From: Ardenticatenaceae bacterium
GTDB lineage: Bacteria > Chloroflexota > Anaerolineae > Promineifilales > Promineifilaceae
Length of the DNA: 64,000 nt
Assembly (NCBI GenBank): GCA_020634565.1
Contig: JACKBN010000010.1
Coordinates: forward strand, 62,001 to 126,000
Direction of reading: 5' to 3'
Part shown: positions 24,428-33,231 of the stretch, one piece after another
How the letters are laid out: each line of letters starts with the position of its first letter
How positions within the stretch are numbered: the stretch's first letter is position 1
Notes under the pieces: model-generated
What the model was told of the DNA's origin: nothing
Seen by the model: only the letters and a program-made list of their open reading frames with translations
The model's database searches: none
Program-made: the position numbers and the translations under genes

Positions 24428-26212
24428 ATGACATCAAAGGCTGAGTTCTTACAGCAGCATCCGCTTTTTGAGAACCTCGATGAGGGGCATATTGACGCGC
24501 TGGCCCAAATTACGGATGAAGTGCAATATGAAAATGGCGCGATGGTGGCCTACCAGGGTGATGTGGCCAACAGCCTGTACATTGTGAAAAGCGGCCGTTT
24601 ATATGCCGAAAAGCGCCAGCCCGATATAGAAAACAACTCCTACGTTGTGGAAACCGCCGATTATTTGGCAGGTGCCTACTTTTTTGATATCTGGCTGTTT
24701 GAGCCTAATGTGCATCCCGCCAACGTCAAAGCCAAATCCTACGACGACAAACCGGCCGTTGTGCTGATTATCGACGGCACGAACTTTGTACGCTTTCTGC
24801 TGCAATATCCCGACGCCTTGCCCTATCTGGCACCAGAGCTTGAAGAAGTTGATGACAAGGTAGTCGTTTCTAGCGGCCTTTCCCCGGCGGCCTATGAAGA
24901 AGCGCAAAAGCTGTTCTCTACGGCCAAGCGCCGGCGCACGGTCATCAGCATCTTGCCGGACGAATTGGTGGAATACAGTTCCCGGCGCAGCGTGCTCTTT
25001 TTGCTGGTCAAAATTCTTTTCCCCGTTTTGATGATGCTGACCCTCCCTACGTTGCTGTTTATATTCTTCAACTCGCAGCCTTTAGATAGCTTTATCCACC
25101 GGCTGCGCTTTGGTGTGCCAGGGGTCTTCTTTGTTATTTTCCTGATTGTGGTGTTGTTCCAGACGATAGATTGGTCCAACGATTATTTTGTTATCACCAA
25201 CAAGCGGGTGGTGCACCGTGAGTTTGATCTACGCACTTTTCGTGTTGACATAAAAACGGCACGTATCGATCAGGTACAAAGTGTAGAAATTGCCAAGCCG
25301 ACGTTTATCTCTAACCTGTTCAACTTTGGCACGGCCCGTATTACCACCGCTTCCGCGTTTGGCACCATTTTCTTCGACAATATCGACAATCCGATTGAGG
25401 TGAAAGAGACGCTAGACCGGCAAAGCAAGCGCGTCAAGACGCTGGATGCCAGCCTGGAGCAATCGCTGCTGCGCGAGGCGTTTACCGATCATTTTGCCGT
25501 GAAGCCGCAATTCCAGCCCATTGGCGATAAAGCGGCGGCGCTGCCACCCGCGAAGGTGCTGCGGCAGGAAGGCTTCTTTTGGCGGCTGCGGCAGCGCTAT
25601 TTCTGGCGGGTCGAGGAAGAAAACGCCATTATTTACCGCAAGCATTTTATTGTGGTCATTATCGAATCGGTTATTCCGTTGGGACTGGCGCTGTTTGGCA
25701 TGTTGCTCACCTTTATTTTGATTCGTTACTTCGAATTTACCTTCCGACAGCTGCTGCCAGCGATTATTTTGTATTACATGGTGGATGCGCTTTGGCTTGT
25801 TTGGCGAGTTGAAGATTGGCGCAATGATATGTTCCAGCTGACGGATCGCCTGATTGTGGACATTGACAGACGGCCGTTTGGCTTTGGCGAAAGTCGGAAG
25901 CAGGCCTTGTTGAGCAATATCCAAAATGTGAACGCGTACACACCGGGGCTCATTCACACCATTTTTAACTACGGCAATGTTGAAATTGAAACCGCTGGAG
26001 CCGAAAGCAACCTCGTGTTTGAGGATATTCCTTACCCCAGCGTGATTCAAAGCGACATTTTTGCCCAGCTGGAAAATATGCTGGAGCAGCAGCGTCGCCG
26101 TCAGCGCGGGACACGCCACAAAGAGTATGCCTTGCTCATGGACGTGTACAAGCAAACCGTAGAGCAGGATCGCATCCCCGACCGTACCCCTGGGGATGTT
26201 CCCCCTCTGTAA
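24428..26212 (+). CDS. cyclic-nucleotide-binding plus duplicated bacterial PH membrane protein
   Basis: 594 residues. Residues 8-140 form a cNMP-binding beta barrel (PLFENLDEGHIDALAQITDE, YQGDVANSLYIVKSGRL) with a divergent phosphate cassette. Then come two copies of a helix-pair plus bPH2 module: helices about 190-215 and 230-248 with PH strands DYFVITNKRVVHREFD and DIKTARIDQVQSVEIAKPTF; and helices about 411-450 with NDMFQLTDRLIVDIDRRPF, QALLSNIQNVNAYTPGLIHT. A positively charged tail (QQRRRQRGTRH) follows. It may sense a cyclic nucleotide at the membrane. I know no characterised homologue. Confidence 0.85.
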   Translation: MTSKAEFLQQHPLFENLDEGHIDALAQITDEVQYENGAMVAYQGDVANSLYIVKSGRLYAEKRQPDIENNSYVVETADYLAGAYFFDIWLFEPNVHPANVKAKSYDDKPAVVLIIDGTNFVRFLLQYPDALPYLAPELEEVDDKVVVSSGLSPAAYEEAQKLFSTAKRRRTVISILPDELVEYSSRRSVLFLLVKILFPVLMMLTLPTLLFIFFNSQPLDSFIHRLRFGVPGVFFVIFLIVVLFQTIDWSNDYFVITNKRVVHREFDLRTFRVDIKTARIDQVQSVEIAKPTFISNLFNFGTARITTASAFGTIFFDNIDNPIEVKETLDRQSKRVKTLDASLEQSLLREAFTDHFAVKPQFQPIGDKAAALPPAKVLRQEGFFWRLRQRYFWRVEEENAIIYRKHFIVVIIESVIPLGLALFGMLLTFILIRYFEFTFRQLLPAIILYYMVDALWLVWRVEDWRNDMFQLTDRLIVDIDRRPFGFGESRKQALLSNIQNVNAYTPGLIHTIFNYGNVEIETAGAESNLVFEDIPYPSVIQSDIFAQLENMLEQQRRRQRGTRHKEYALLMDVYKQTVEQDRIPDRTPGDVPPL

Positions 26213-26224
26213 GTAACCCCCTGC

Positions 26225-27088
26225 ATGATTTTAGTAACTGGCGCTACGGGCTTTATCGGCCGTTCTTTGATGCCTTGTTTAGAGCGTGAAGGCATGATCG
26301 CCCGCGCCTACGAAGGGCGCATGAACGATCCCCTCAATTTGCGCAAAGAGCTGGAAGGCATCACCACCATCGTGCATTTAGCGGGCACCGAAGCGCGGGG
26401 GCGTGACCGGCTGCTGCACCACGTGGATGTGGACGGCACGGAACGGCTGGTGGAAGAAGCCCGCCGCGCCGATGTGCAGCGCATCATCTTTGTCAGCCGG
26501 TTGGGTGCCGATCCCGCCAGTATGCATGCCCTGTTGCAGGCCAAAGGGCAGGCGGAGCGGCTCATCCAGCGGAGCGGTATTCCGTACACCATTTTGCGCT
26601 CGGCGACCTTGTACGGCCGTAACGACCGCTTCTTTGAGATCATTGTGGGGTTGGCCGCCTGGACGTGGCCCTTTGTCTGGCTGCCCGGCGGGGGCAACAT
26701 GGGCATGCAGCCGCTGTGGGTAGAAGATTTTGTGCGCTGCCTGGTGCAAGCCATCAGCCGTCCCGATCTCATCAACAAAATCGTGTCGGTGGCGGGCAGC
26801 GAGCAGTTGCCCTATGCCACACTGGTGCAGCAGCTGCTGCGCGTGGCTGGTTACCGCCGGATACCGCTGCCGGTGCCGATGCTGCTCTTTCGCCCCCTCA
26901 CGCCCATGTTGTTCAACTGGTGGTATTGGCCGGCCATCAGCCGCTATTTTATGGACCGTTTTTTTGTGCCCGAGATTGCAGATCATGATGCCGTGTACCG
27001 TCAGTTTGGCTTTAAACCGGCCCGCATTCGCGACACGATCAGCTACTTGCGGCGGTCCAGGCTAGGACTGCGCATTTTTCGCCGCTGA
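26225..27088 (+). CDS. NAD(P)-binding epimerase/NmrA-like protein
   Basis: 287 residues. Rossmann motif ILVTGATGFIGRSLM, then IVHLAGTEARG, VDGTERLVEEARRADVQRII, VSRLGADPASMHALLQAKGQ (with a Lys in the place of the SDR YxxxK Lys), YTILRSATLYGRNDRFFE. This is the atypical SDR class that includes NmrA and the NDUFA9-like complex I subunit, often involved in binding rather than catalysis. The C-terminal part has a hydrophobic region (WWYWPAISRYFMDRFF). It starts 12 bases after the CNB-PH gene, so probably the same operon. Confidence 0.88.
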   Translation: MILVTGATGFIGRSLMPCLEREGMIARAYEGRMNDPLNLRKELEGITTIVHLAGTEARGRDRLLHHVDVDGTERLVEEARRADVQRIIFVSRLGADPASMHALLQAKGQAERLIQRSGIPYTILRSATLYGRNDRFFEIIVGLAAWTWPFVWLPGGGNMGMQPLWVEDFVRCLVQAISRPDLINKIVSVAGSEQLPYATLVQQLLRVAGYRRIPLPVPMLLFRPLTPMLFNWWYWPAISRYFMDRFFVPEIADHDAVYRQFGFKPARIRDTISYLRRSRLGLRIFRR

Positions 27089-27157
27089 GGCAAAGGGGCA
27101 GATGAGAAATTGCCCGTGGCCGATGAATTTGCGCTTCAGTTTTGCTAAGATGTCGTC

Positions 27158-28186
27158 ATGATGAAACGGTGGGGGCTGCTAATTTTGTTGCTGTTGTTGG
27201 GTTGTGCCGGGGCGGAACGGCCGTCCACACCCACCGCTACCGCCATTCCGCCAACCAGCCAACCCACGGCGACCCCAACAGAGACGGCAACGGCCGTTCC
27301 CACAGCCACCAGCACCCTGACCGTCACCCCAACCGAGTTGCCCACAGAAACACCCGAGCCTACTTTGCCGCCACCACCGACGTTGACGCCAACACCTACC
27401 AATACGTCGGTGCCAGAAACGGCCGTACCTGCCGTCACCCGTCACTCCACGGTAGAACGCTGGCTAGGTGTGGCCGAATACAGCTTCTTTAGCCAATCGC
27501 GCCAGCAGGAAATCTTTTTCACCATCTTTACCCCGCCCGGCTACGAGCAGTCAGAAGATCGCTACCCGGTGCTTTACTTTTTGCACGGCAGCCAGGGTAG
27601 CCATATTTTGTTCTGGAATGCGGTTAGTCGGGAAGTGCCTGCCGCCAATAGCGATGCCGGAGCCTGGCTGTCGCAGTTGATGGATGCGGGCGAATTGCCG
27701 CCATTTATCTTGGTGGCGCCCAACGATACAGACGGCGGCTGGGGCGACGAAAATGAGGTGATGGTGACGCAGGAGCTCATCTGGGCGATTGATGGGAACT
27801 GGCGCACGATTGCGAATCGCAACGGCCGTTCCCTCATGGGATTTTCTTTGGGGGCAGCCGGGGCAATGCGCTATCCGGCACGCCACTCGGACCTGTACTG
27901 CAACACAATGGTGCTGGCCGAAAGCGCTGTCGATGAAGCCGCCACGCTGTGGGCGGTCAATCAGGAGGCGGTTCTGGCCAATGGGCTGGAAGTGAGGCTG
28001 GCGGTGGGTCAGTTAGATGAGCGGGCTGTTAATGTCTCAACGGCCGTTTCCCAAATTCTGGAAGAGCTATCCATTCCCCACGAACTGCTGATCATCCCCG
28101 ACGTGCCGCACGACTTCGGCAAGCTGTTCAATCAGATTCACGATTGGGCCTTTGACTTTTACACGTCTTGTTGGGCACAAGAATAA
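27158..28186 (+). CDS. esterase-like alpha/beta hydrolase lipoprotein
   Basis: 342 residues. Signal MMKRWGLLILLLLLGC with a lipobox, then a Thr/Pro linker (about 20-88) containing three palindrome-encoded TAV tripeptides. The catalytic part is of the esterase D/feruloyl-esterase type: FFTIFTPPGYEQ, RYPVLYFLHGSQG (oxyanion), ILVAPNDTDGGWGDEN, SLMGFSLGAAGAM with nucleophile Ser230, and a late His in DVPHDFGKLF. It is anchored outside the membrane and hydrolyses an ester of unknown nature. Confidence 0.88.
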   Translation: MMKRWGLLILLLLLGCAGAERPSTPTATAIPPTSQPTATPTETATAVPTATSTLTVTPTELPTETPEPTLPPPPTLTPTPTNTSVPETAVPAVTRHSTVERWLGVAEYSFFSQSRQQEIFFTIFTPPGYEQSEDRYPVLYFLHGSQGSHILFWNAVSREVPAANSDAGAWLSQLMDAGELPPFILVAPNDTDGGWGDENEVMVTQELIWAIDGNWRTIANRNGRSLMGFSLGAAGAMRYPARHSDLYCNTMVLAESAVDEAATLWAVNQEAVLANGLEVRLAVGQLDERAVNVSTAVSQILEELSIPHELLIIPDVPHDFGKLFNQIHDWAFDFYTSCWAQE

Positions 28187-28246
28187 TTGTGAATCGTGAG
28201 TTTTGAATTGAGGATGGTCACAATTCACCATTAATTATTTACAATT
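28185..28246. repeat. AATTGTGAAT imperfect inverted repeat between convergent genes
   Basis: AATTGTGAAT (28185-28194) faces ATTTACAATT (28237-28246), with intermediate CACAATTCACC. It probably ends the esterase and glycosyltransferase transcripts. Confidence 0.4.
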
Positions 28247-29501
28247 TTGCCTCGATAAGTTTTACTGCCTGGGCAATCCCATCTTCCCCGCGAATTTTCT
28301 CCCCTAACTCGGCTGCTTTTTGGCGCATGGTTTGGTTGGAAACGGCCGTATCAATTGCGTCAGCTAGCTTGTGGGCCGTTAACTTGGGTCGCATGATCGA
28401 CTTTGGCCCCACGCCCAGCGAGGCCACCCGTTGGCCCCAAAACGGCTGATCGGCGAAGTGGGTCACTAAAATAGATGGCTTTCCGGCACGTAAACCGGCA
28501 GCGGTGCTGCCCGCTCCCCCATGATGCACCACCGCTGCCATTTGCGGGAAAAGCCAGCTGTGGGGAGCGGCTGGCAGTTGAAAGACCCCTTTTGGCAGCT
28601 GCTTTTCTCCCCAACCCGCCCAGCCAGAGAGCAAAATAGCGCGCTGGCCGCTCATCTGCACCGCTTCCAGCACAATCTCGTTTATCTTTTGCGGGTTGCG
28701 CCCCGTCATGCTGCCAAAGCCGATGGCCACGGGCGGCGGGCCTGCCGCCAGAAAATCCAAAAGCGCGCCGGGCGGCTGCCACTGTTCGTTTTCGTCTAAA
28801 AACCAATAGCCGACGGTATGAAAATTGTCGGGCCAGTCGGCCGGATGGGGTACCACGTGCGGGCTGTAGCCATGAATGATGGTCATCTTTTGCCGGTCAG
28901 ACCGATTTTCCCGGAGGGTTTGGGCGGGCAGGGCCAGCATCTCTGTACGTACCCGGTTGGCAATGTCGCCGTACAGGCTCCAAGCGGCCGTTTCGATGAA
29001 CAACTTGCCAAAAAAGCGGTTGATCCAGCTAATCCGGTTGGGCAAGGGCGCATTGAGGAGCACACGGCCGTTTTTGGTCGTAAACAAGGTTGGCTGCAAA
29101 GGCGCGCTCACGTGGGCAATGCCTAATTTCTCGGCCATGCCCACCGCATACACGTCCGACGTGAAGCTGCTTACGATGAGATCGCTGCCCTGGCAGGCAT
29201 CCCAGGCGTCGCTGGCAATTTGCATACCGTGTTTGGCCAACAACTGGCCCATAATGCGCAGCTGCACCACTGGATTGTGCCCCTTCTCCACCCAGTCACG
29301 CCCGCCCTCACTGGCCATTAACGCTTGCATATCAATTTGCGTGTGGAGGGGGATGAGGCCGTGTTGGGCGATCCAGTCGGCAAAATTGTTGCCTGCCAGA
29401 ATACGCACCGTGTGACCTTGCTGTTGGAGTGCTTTGCCCAGCGCTACGGCGGGCTGCACATCGCCGCGCGTGCCATAGGCAATAAACGTAATCACGCTCA
29501 T
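28239..29501 (-). CDS. UGT/MGT-type glycosyltransferase (GT1/GT28-like)
   Basis: 420 residues. The GT-B fold starts with FIAYGTRGDVQPAVALGKAL (sugar-acceptor domain), as in sterol glucosyltransferase and macrolide glycosyltransferases. The nucleotide-sugar half has VAIGFGSMTGRNPQ, LPAAPHSWLFPQMAAVVHHG, GAGSTAAGLRAGKPSILVTH and FADQPFWGQRVASLGVGP, the UDPGT signature. It is expected to glycosylate a lipid or secondary metabolite with UDP-sugar. It is divergent from the TetR gene, 142 bases apart, which may control it. Confidence 0.92.
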   Translation of the reverse strand: MSVITFIAYGTRGDVQPAVALGKALQQQGHTVRILAGNNFADWIAQHGLIPLHTQIDMQALMASEGGRDWVEKGHNPVVQLRIMGQLLAKHGMQIASDAWDACQGSDLIVSSFTSDVYAVGMAEKLGIAHVSAPLQPTLFTTKNGRVLLNAPLPNRISWINRFFGKLFIETAAWSLYGDIANRVRTEMLALPAQTLRENRSDRQKMTIIHGYSPHVVPHPADWPDNFHTVGYWFLDENEQWQPPGALLDFLAAGPPPVAIGFGSMTGRNPQKINEIVLEAVQMSGQRAILLSGWAGWGEKQLPKGVFQLPAAPHSWLFPQMAAVVHHGGAGSTAAGLRAGKPSILVTHFADQPFWGQRVASLGVGPKSIMRPKLTAHKLADAIDTAVSNQTMRQKAAELGEKIRGEDGIAQAVKLIEAKL

Positions 29502-29572
29502 AGGGGCGCAATTTTACGCCGATGCGGGTGGAGAGCCAATTTTGCGGGAAACGGCCGTTTCGCCAGGCGGGC

Positions 29573-29601
29573 TTGACAAAGGATGTCGGCTCCGCTATAT
29601 T
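29573..29601 (+). promoter_or_regulatory. sigma-70-type promoter of the TetR gene
   Basis: TTGACA (29573-29578), 17-base spacer, TATATT (29596-29601), 43 bases before the ATG at 29644. Confidence 0.75.
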
Positions 29602-29604
29602 TTT

Positions 29605-29626
29605 GTTGATTGAACGATTGATCAAC
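29605..29626. promoter_or_regulatory. imperfect inverted repeat, probable TetR operator
   Basis: GTTGAT (29605-29610) and ATCAAC (29621-29626) flank TGAACGATTG, which repeats the GATTGA word. It lies just after the -10 box of the TetR gene, a normal place for autoregulation. Confidence 0.5.
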
Positions 29627-29643
29627 CAAAAACGCAGGAAATT

Positions 29644-30234
29644 ATGCCCAGAACAAAAGAACAGAATGAAGAAATACGTGCGGCGACCCGATCCAGTATT
29701 TTAAGCAGCGCCTTGCAGCTTTTTGCAGAAAAAGGATACGCGCACACCACCACGCGCAACATTGCCCAGGCGGCAGACCTGTCGGTGGGGTTGATGTATC
29801 ACTATTTTGATAACAAGGAAAGTTTGTTACAGGCTGTGTTTGATTTTGTGATGGCGCGGATTGATGCGGGGATAACGGCCGTCTTGCTAGCCAATCCACC
29901 TGGAGAGCGATTACCCCGCTTGCTGCAAACCATTTTTGATTTGCTGGCTAGCGAACCGCAGTTTTGGGCTTTGTTTTACATGCTGCGCACTCAGCCAGCC
30001 ATCATGGCCGTGCTGGGGGATGGTTTTCGGGAGCGCACGGCGCTGCTGCGCAGTTGTTTTGTGGAGGAATTGAGCGAGGCAGGGCGGGAAGAGCCGGAAT
30101 TAGAGGCTTATTATCTGTACAGCGTCATTGAAGGGGCGATTCAGCAATATTTACTGGACCCAGATCATTATCCGCTGGCAGAAATTGTAGAAAAAATGAT
30201 TGTCCAATTTGGAGGTAAACATGAACCAGTATGA
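29644..30234 (+). CDS. TetR/AcrR-family transcriptional regulator
   Basis: 196 residues. HTH: RSSILSSALQLFAEKGYAHT, TTRNIAQAADLSVGLMYHYF, DNKESLLQAVFDFVM. The ligand domain ends with LEAYYLYSVIEGAIQQYLLD. It carries its own promoter and a candidate operator at 29605-29626. The SRPBCC gene starts 14 bases before its stop, so the two are co-expressed. The divergent glycosyltransferase may also be a target. Confidence 0.95.
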   Translation: MPRTKEQNEEIRAATRSSILSSALQLFAEKGYAHTTTRNIAQAADLSVGLMYHYFDNKESLLQAVFDFVMARIDAGITAVLLANPPGERLPRLLQTIFDLLASEPQFWALFYMLRTQPAIMAVLGDGFRERTALLRSCFVEELSEAGREEPELEAYYLYSVIEGAIQQYLLDPDHYPLAEIVEKMIVQFGGKHEPV

Positions 30235-30682
30235 AGTATCTGTTTCGCGAGTCATTCAGGCACCGCCCGCGGCCGTATACGCGGTTTTTGCTGACTATCA
30301 TCACAGCCATGCGGCCGTATTGCCCAAACCCTATTTCACCGAGATGACCGTGGAAAAAGGCGGCACCGGCGCTGGTACCGAAATCACCGTGCACATGGCC
30401 GTGATGGGGGCCAAAGTCACCTATCATATGGTCGTCACGGAACCGGAACCGGGGCGTGTGCTGCAAGAAGAGGACAAAGCGTTAGGCGTGGTCACAACGT
30501 TTACCGTTGATCCCGTGCACAATGGCGAGGCTTCTCGTGTGACGCTGTACACGCGGGCACGCACATCGGCAGGGCTAAAAGGGTTCATCGAGAAGCTCAT
30601 CACCCCGCCAATTTCGCGTAAGATTTACAATGAAGAGCTCGATTTGGTGGAAAAACACCTGACGACGGTGCAGGTAGCCTGA
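30221..30682 (+). CDS. SRPBCC (START/polyketide-cyclase-like) protein
   Basis: 153 residues from ATG 30221, preceded by GGAGG at 5 bases. The pattern QYEVSVSRVIQAPPAAVYAV, FADYHHSHAAVLPKPYFTEM, TEITVHMAVMGAKVTYHMVV, RVLQEEDKALGVVTTFTVDP, VTLYTRARTS and the long C-terminal helix (ISRKIYNEELDLVEKHL) are those of SRPBCC lipid- or ligand-binding barrels. It could bind the hydrophobic signal of the TetR regulator or its substrate; that is inference. Confidence 0.88.
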   Translation: MNQYEVSVSRVIQAPPAAVYAVFADYHHSHAAVLPKPYFTEMTVEKGGTGAGTEITVHMAVMGAKVTYHMVVTEPEPGRVLQEEDKALGVVTTFTVDPVHNGEASRVTLYTRARTSAGLKGFIEKLITPPISRKIYNEELDLVEKHLTTVQVA

Positions 30683-30728
30683 TCGTTCGCGCTTAGTTTG
30701 TTTGTGCAGAACTTACGCGCTGGCAAAA

Positions 30729-30789
30729 AGATCGGGCCAATTTACTTGTCCACGCTTTGAGCGATTCTCGACTGAAATTGGTCCAGTCT
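30729..30789. repeat. 61-bp palindromic element, copy B
   Basis: AGATCGGGCCAATTT (30729-30743) and AAATTGGTCCAGTCT (30775-30789), with the same 46-base arm-to-arm distance as copy A at 13487-13547 and the same TCTGCG flank. The left arm has drifted. Confidence 0.7.
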
Positions 30790-30802
30790 GCGCCAGTTCT
30801 GC

Positions 30803-31366
30803 TTATTGCTTTTCACCGACCAGCACGACGTTGCCATCTGGCAAAGGCGGCGCGGGTCGGGTTTTAGGGGCAAAGACGGCGGCGATGAGGCAGAATACGG
30901 CCGTTCCCAGCAACACCCACACCAGCACCCGCAAAAATACCGGATTGTATTCATCCACCCAACTCTTCAGCTCCGCTTTGCTGGTGTCATCTGGCAAATA
31001 ATAAATCGTCACCTTGTCACCGATTTCGGTGTCATCGTACGTCTGCCCGCCTACCGTGAAGCGCGCTCGGCTGAAAGTGCCCACATCAATCGTGCCAAAA
31101 TCAACCTCGCCCGTTTCCAGATCAACGGTGGCTGGTTCGTCCCGGCCGCCACCGGCCATGTAGGTCACTGAGAAGTTGTACTCCAGCGTGTCACTGCTGC
31201 TGCGGGTGGTGGATTTGTCTACCACCGTGGCCGTTGCCACCTGGCCTTCACGCTGGAACTGGCGCGTCGTGCTCGTCTGAATGGCGATGATTCCCCACAA
31301 CATACCAGCAAACATCACGGCCACCAGGGCCCACATTAACCAATCCATACGCAATAACTTTGGCAT
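30803..31366 (-). CDS. DUF3592-type membrane protein
   Basis: 187 residues from ATG 31366 (GGAGG 5 bases upstream; the longer open frame to 31507 is not used). Helix MDWLMWALVAVMFAGMLWGI, a beta-rich outside region (GQVATATVVDKSTTRSSSDT, LEYNFSVTYMAGG, FTVGGQTYDDTEIGDKVTIY, YLPDDTSKAELKSW) with the DUF3592 YLPDDPS-like motif, then a second helix (FLRVLVWVLLGTAVFCLIAA). Function is unknown. It is 49 bases behind another small membrane protein on the same strand. Confidence 0.82.
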   Translation of the reverse strand: MPKLLRMDWLMWALVAVMFAGMLWGIIAIQTSTTRQFQREGQVATATVVDKSTTRSSSDTLEYNFSVTYMAGGGRDEPATVDLETGEVDFGTIDVGTFSRARFTVGGQTYDDTEIGDKVTIYYLPDDTSKAELKSWVDEYNPVFLRVLVWVLLGTAVFCLIAAVFAPKTRPAPPLPDGNVVLVGEKQ

Positions 31367-31415
31367 TTTTCCTCCAGATAAATGATGTGTAGGGGGGCAG
31401 GTCTCAGACCTGCTC

Positions 31416-32069
31416 CTACAGTTCATCAAACAAGCGGGCAAGTTGGCTGAGTTCGGCCGTTTTTGCCTGAATCTCCTCGGGCGAGGGGTTGACCACCTGG
31501 TACTCATGCAGCAAGAAGCTGGTCACGCCTGCCATTACCTCTGGCGCATTAAATACATCGGTAGAAGCCCCTTCACGGTTGTCCAGCCAGAGAGTAGAAT
31601 CAGGATTTTGTTGCGCAAAGGCAAGCAGTGCCGCCTGTTGGCCACCGGTGAGCTTGCTGCCATTTTTGGCGTTGAATGCCGTCTCAAAACTGTCTAGCGG
31701 GGCTCGTTTGTTTGACCAACTGTGATGGCGAATGGCGTTGAGGTCTAACGGCCGTTCCCTTTTCACTTCCACAATTACCCTGGCTGCGGACACGTGGCTG
31801 CCCCGTCGTCGCCCATCGATGTAAATTTTTCGCCTGAAAATGATGGGCAGGTAAGCGATGAGACGGCCGTTCTCCAACTGACCTTCATACCACTGCATCT
31901 GCTTGGCTTTGGCTGTGGGCTGTAAATTCAGTACCTGGGCAATGGCGACACTGCCTTCGCGCCGCTGCTTGTTGCGATACAGCACATACCCTACCGGCCC
32001 GCCAATCGCCAGCGGCGGCAAACAGCAAATGAACCCAAACCAAAAAATTGTGCTCAAAAAATCATCCAT
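31416..32069 (-). CDS. single-helix membrane protein of unknown function
   Basis: 217 residues from ATG 32069 (AAGGATT upstream). The N-terminal helix TIFWFGFICCLPPLAIGGPV is followed by a cytoplasmic domain: VAIAQVLNLQPTAKAKQMQW, YEGQLENGRLIAYLPIIF, VSAARVIVEVKRERPLDLNA, DSTLWLDNREGASTDVFNAP. No family is recognised. The C-terminal part is helical (SPEEIQAKTAELSQLARLFD). It precedes the DUF3592 gene and is divergent from the phosphomutase-like gene. Confidence 0.65.
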   Translation of the reverse strand: MDDFLSTIFWFGFICCLPPLAIGGPVGYVLYRNKQRREGSVAIAQVLNLQPTAKAKQMQWYEGQLENGRLIAYLPIIFRRKIYIDGRRRGSHVSAARVIVEVKRERPLDLNAIRHHSWSNKRAPLDSFETAFNAKNGSKLTGGQQAALLAFAQQNPDSTLWLDNREGASTDVFNAPEVMAGVTSFLLHEYQVVNPSPEEIQAKTAELSQLARLFDEL

Positions 32070-32171
32070 TGAGAATCCTTTGCGATTTTGTTGAACGGTT
32101 AAGGGTAGGATAACGGCCGTTCGATCAGAAATCGATCCAAAGGCCAGTTGCCAGCCCTCATTCCCCAAGCT

Positions 32172-32222
32172 ACACTCACCCACAACTTGCAAACTTGCCT
32201 ACTTGCAGTCTTGCAAACTGGA
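32172..32222. repeat. CTTGCAAACTTGC short repeat
   Basis: Variants CACAACTTGCAAACTTGCC, TACTTGCAG and CTTGCAAACTGG. The same word family as 7976-8050. Confidence 0.5.
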
Positions 32223-32227
32223 AAACT

Positions 32228-33166
32228 ATGCAAAACGGCCGTTACGTACACCTCTTCTTCCTCGATGGCGTGGGTTTGGGCGGGGATGATCCCGCCGTAA
32301 ACCCGTTCATCACTGCTAACCTGCCGCGCCTCACTGGATTGCTGGGGGAGGGCTGGTACCTTACCCGTCAATCGCTCATTACCGAGCGAGCCAGCCTGGT
32401 GCCTACAGACGCCAATTTAGGAATGCCGCTAAAACCGCAAAGCGCCACTGGCCAGGCCACCATCCTCACCGGGCGCAACGTGCCGGAACTGATGGGCGAG
32501 CATTACGGCCCTAAGCCAAACCCCGCTGTGCAGGCGGTCATTGCCGAGGGGACGCTGTTTCAGGAAGTGGTGGACGCGGGCGGCAAGGCGGCGCTTATCA
32601 CGCCGTACCCGCAGGGCTATTTCGATGCCGTGGCCCGCGGCAAACGGCTGCTCTCGGCCGTACCCCTGGCGGCAACCGAGGCGGGTTTGGCCTTGATGAC
32701 GGCAGATGATTTAAGAAACGGCCGTGCTGTCAGCCCTGGCTTTACGGGGCAAGGTTGGCGCGAGCATTTAGGCTACACAGATATCCCCCTGCTGTCCCTG
32801 GCTGAAGCCGGGCGGCAAATTGCCCAGGTGGCCCGCAGCTACCAGTTCAGCTTTTTTGAACATTGGCCCAGCGACCGTGCCGGGCACCGCGGCACGCTGG
32901 CCGAAGCGGCTGCACATCTGGAAATGATTGATGCCGTACTCGGCGGCTTGCTGGATACCTGGGATGATCAAAATGGGCTGTTCATTCTCACCAGTGACCA
33001 CGGCAACATCGAGGAAAAAGACCAGCGGCAGCACACCCGCAACCCGGTGCCCACGCTGCTCATTGGCCCCGGCCATGCTGAGCTGGCCGCTCACATTCAC
33101 AACCTGACCGACATCGCCAAAATAACGCGCACCTTTTTACAGCTGCCCACGCCAGATTTCGTGTAA
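32228..33166 (+). CDS. alkaline-phosphatase-superfamily metalloenzyme (phosphomutase-like)
   Basis: 312 residues from ATG 32228 (an upstream in-frame start at 32195 is weaker). Metal-site motifs: YVHLFFLDGVGLGGDDPAVN, PQSATGQATILTGRNVPELM (nucleophile Thr/Ser), FFEHWPSDRAGHRG, FILTSDHGNIEEKD, HTRNPVPTLLIGPG. These match the iPGM/phosphopentomutase/arylsulfatase fold with two-metal ligands. The short cap is unlike true phosphoglycerate mutase, so it is probably a phosphatase or mutase of unknown substrate. Confidence 0.85.
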   Translation: MQNGRYVHLFFLDGVGLGGDDPAVNPFITANLPRLTGLLGEGWYLTRQSLITERASLVPTDANLGMPLKPQSATGQATILTGRNVPELMGEHYGPKPNPAVQAVIAEGTLFQEVVDAGGKAALITPYPQGYFDAVARGKRLLSAVPLAATEAGLALMTADDLRNGRAVSPGFTGQGWREHLGYTDIPLLSLAEAGRQIAQVARSYQFSFFEHWPSDRAGHRGTLAEAAAHLEMIDAVLGGLLDTWDDQNGLFILTSDHGNIEEKDQRQHTRNPVPTLLIGPGHAELAAHIHNLTDIAKITRTFLQLPTPDFV

Positions 33167-33231
33167 GCAGTGTTGTAACGTTTGGTCGATAAGGTAAGCA
33201 TGATTCAACCACAAAACCAAAAGGATTTCGT

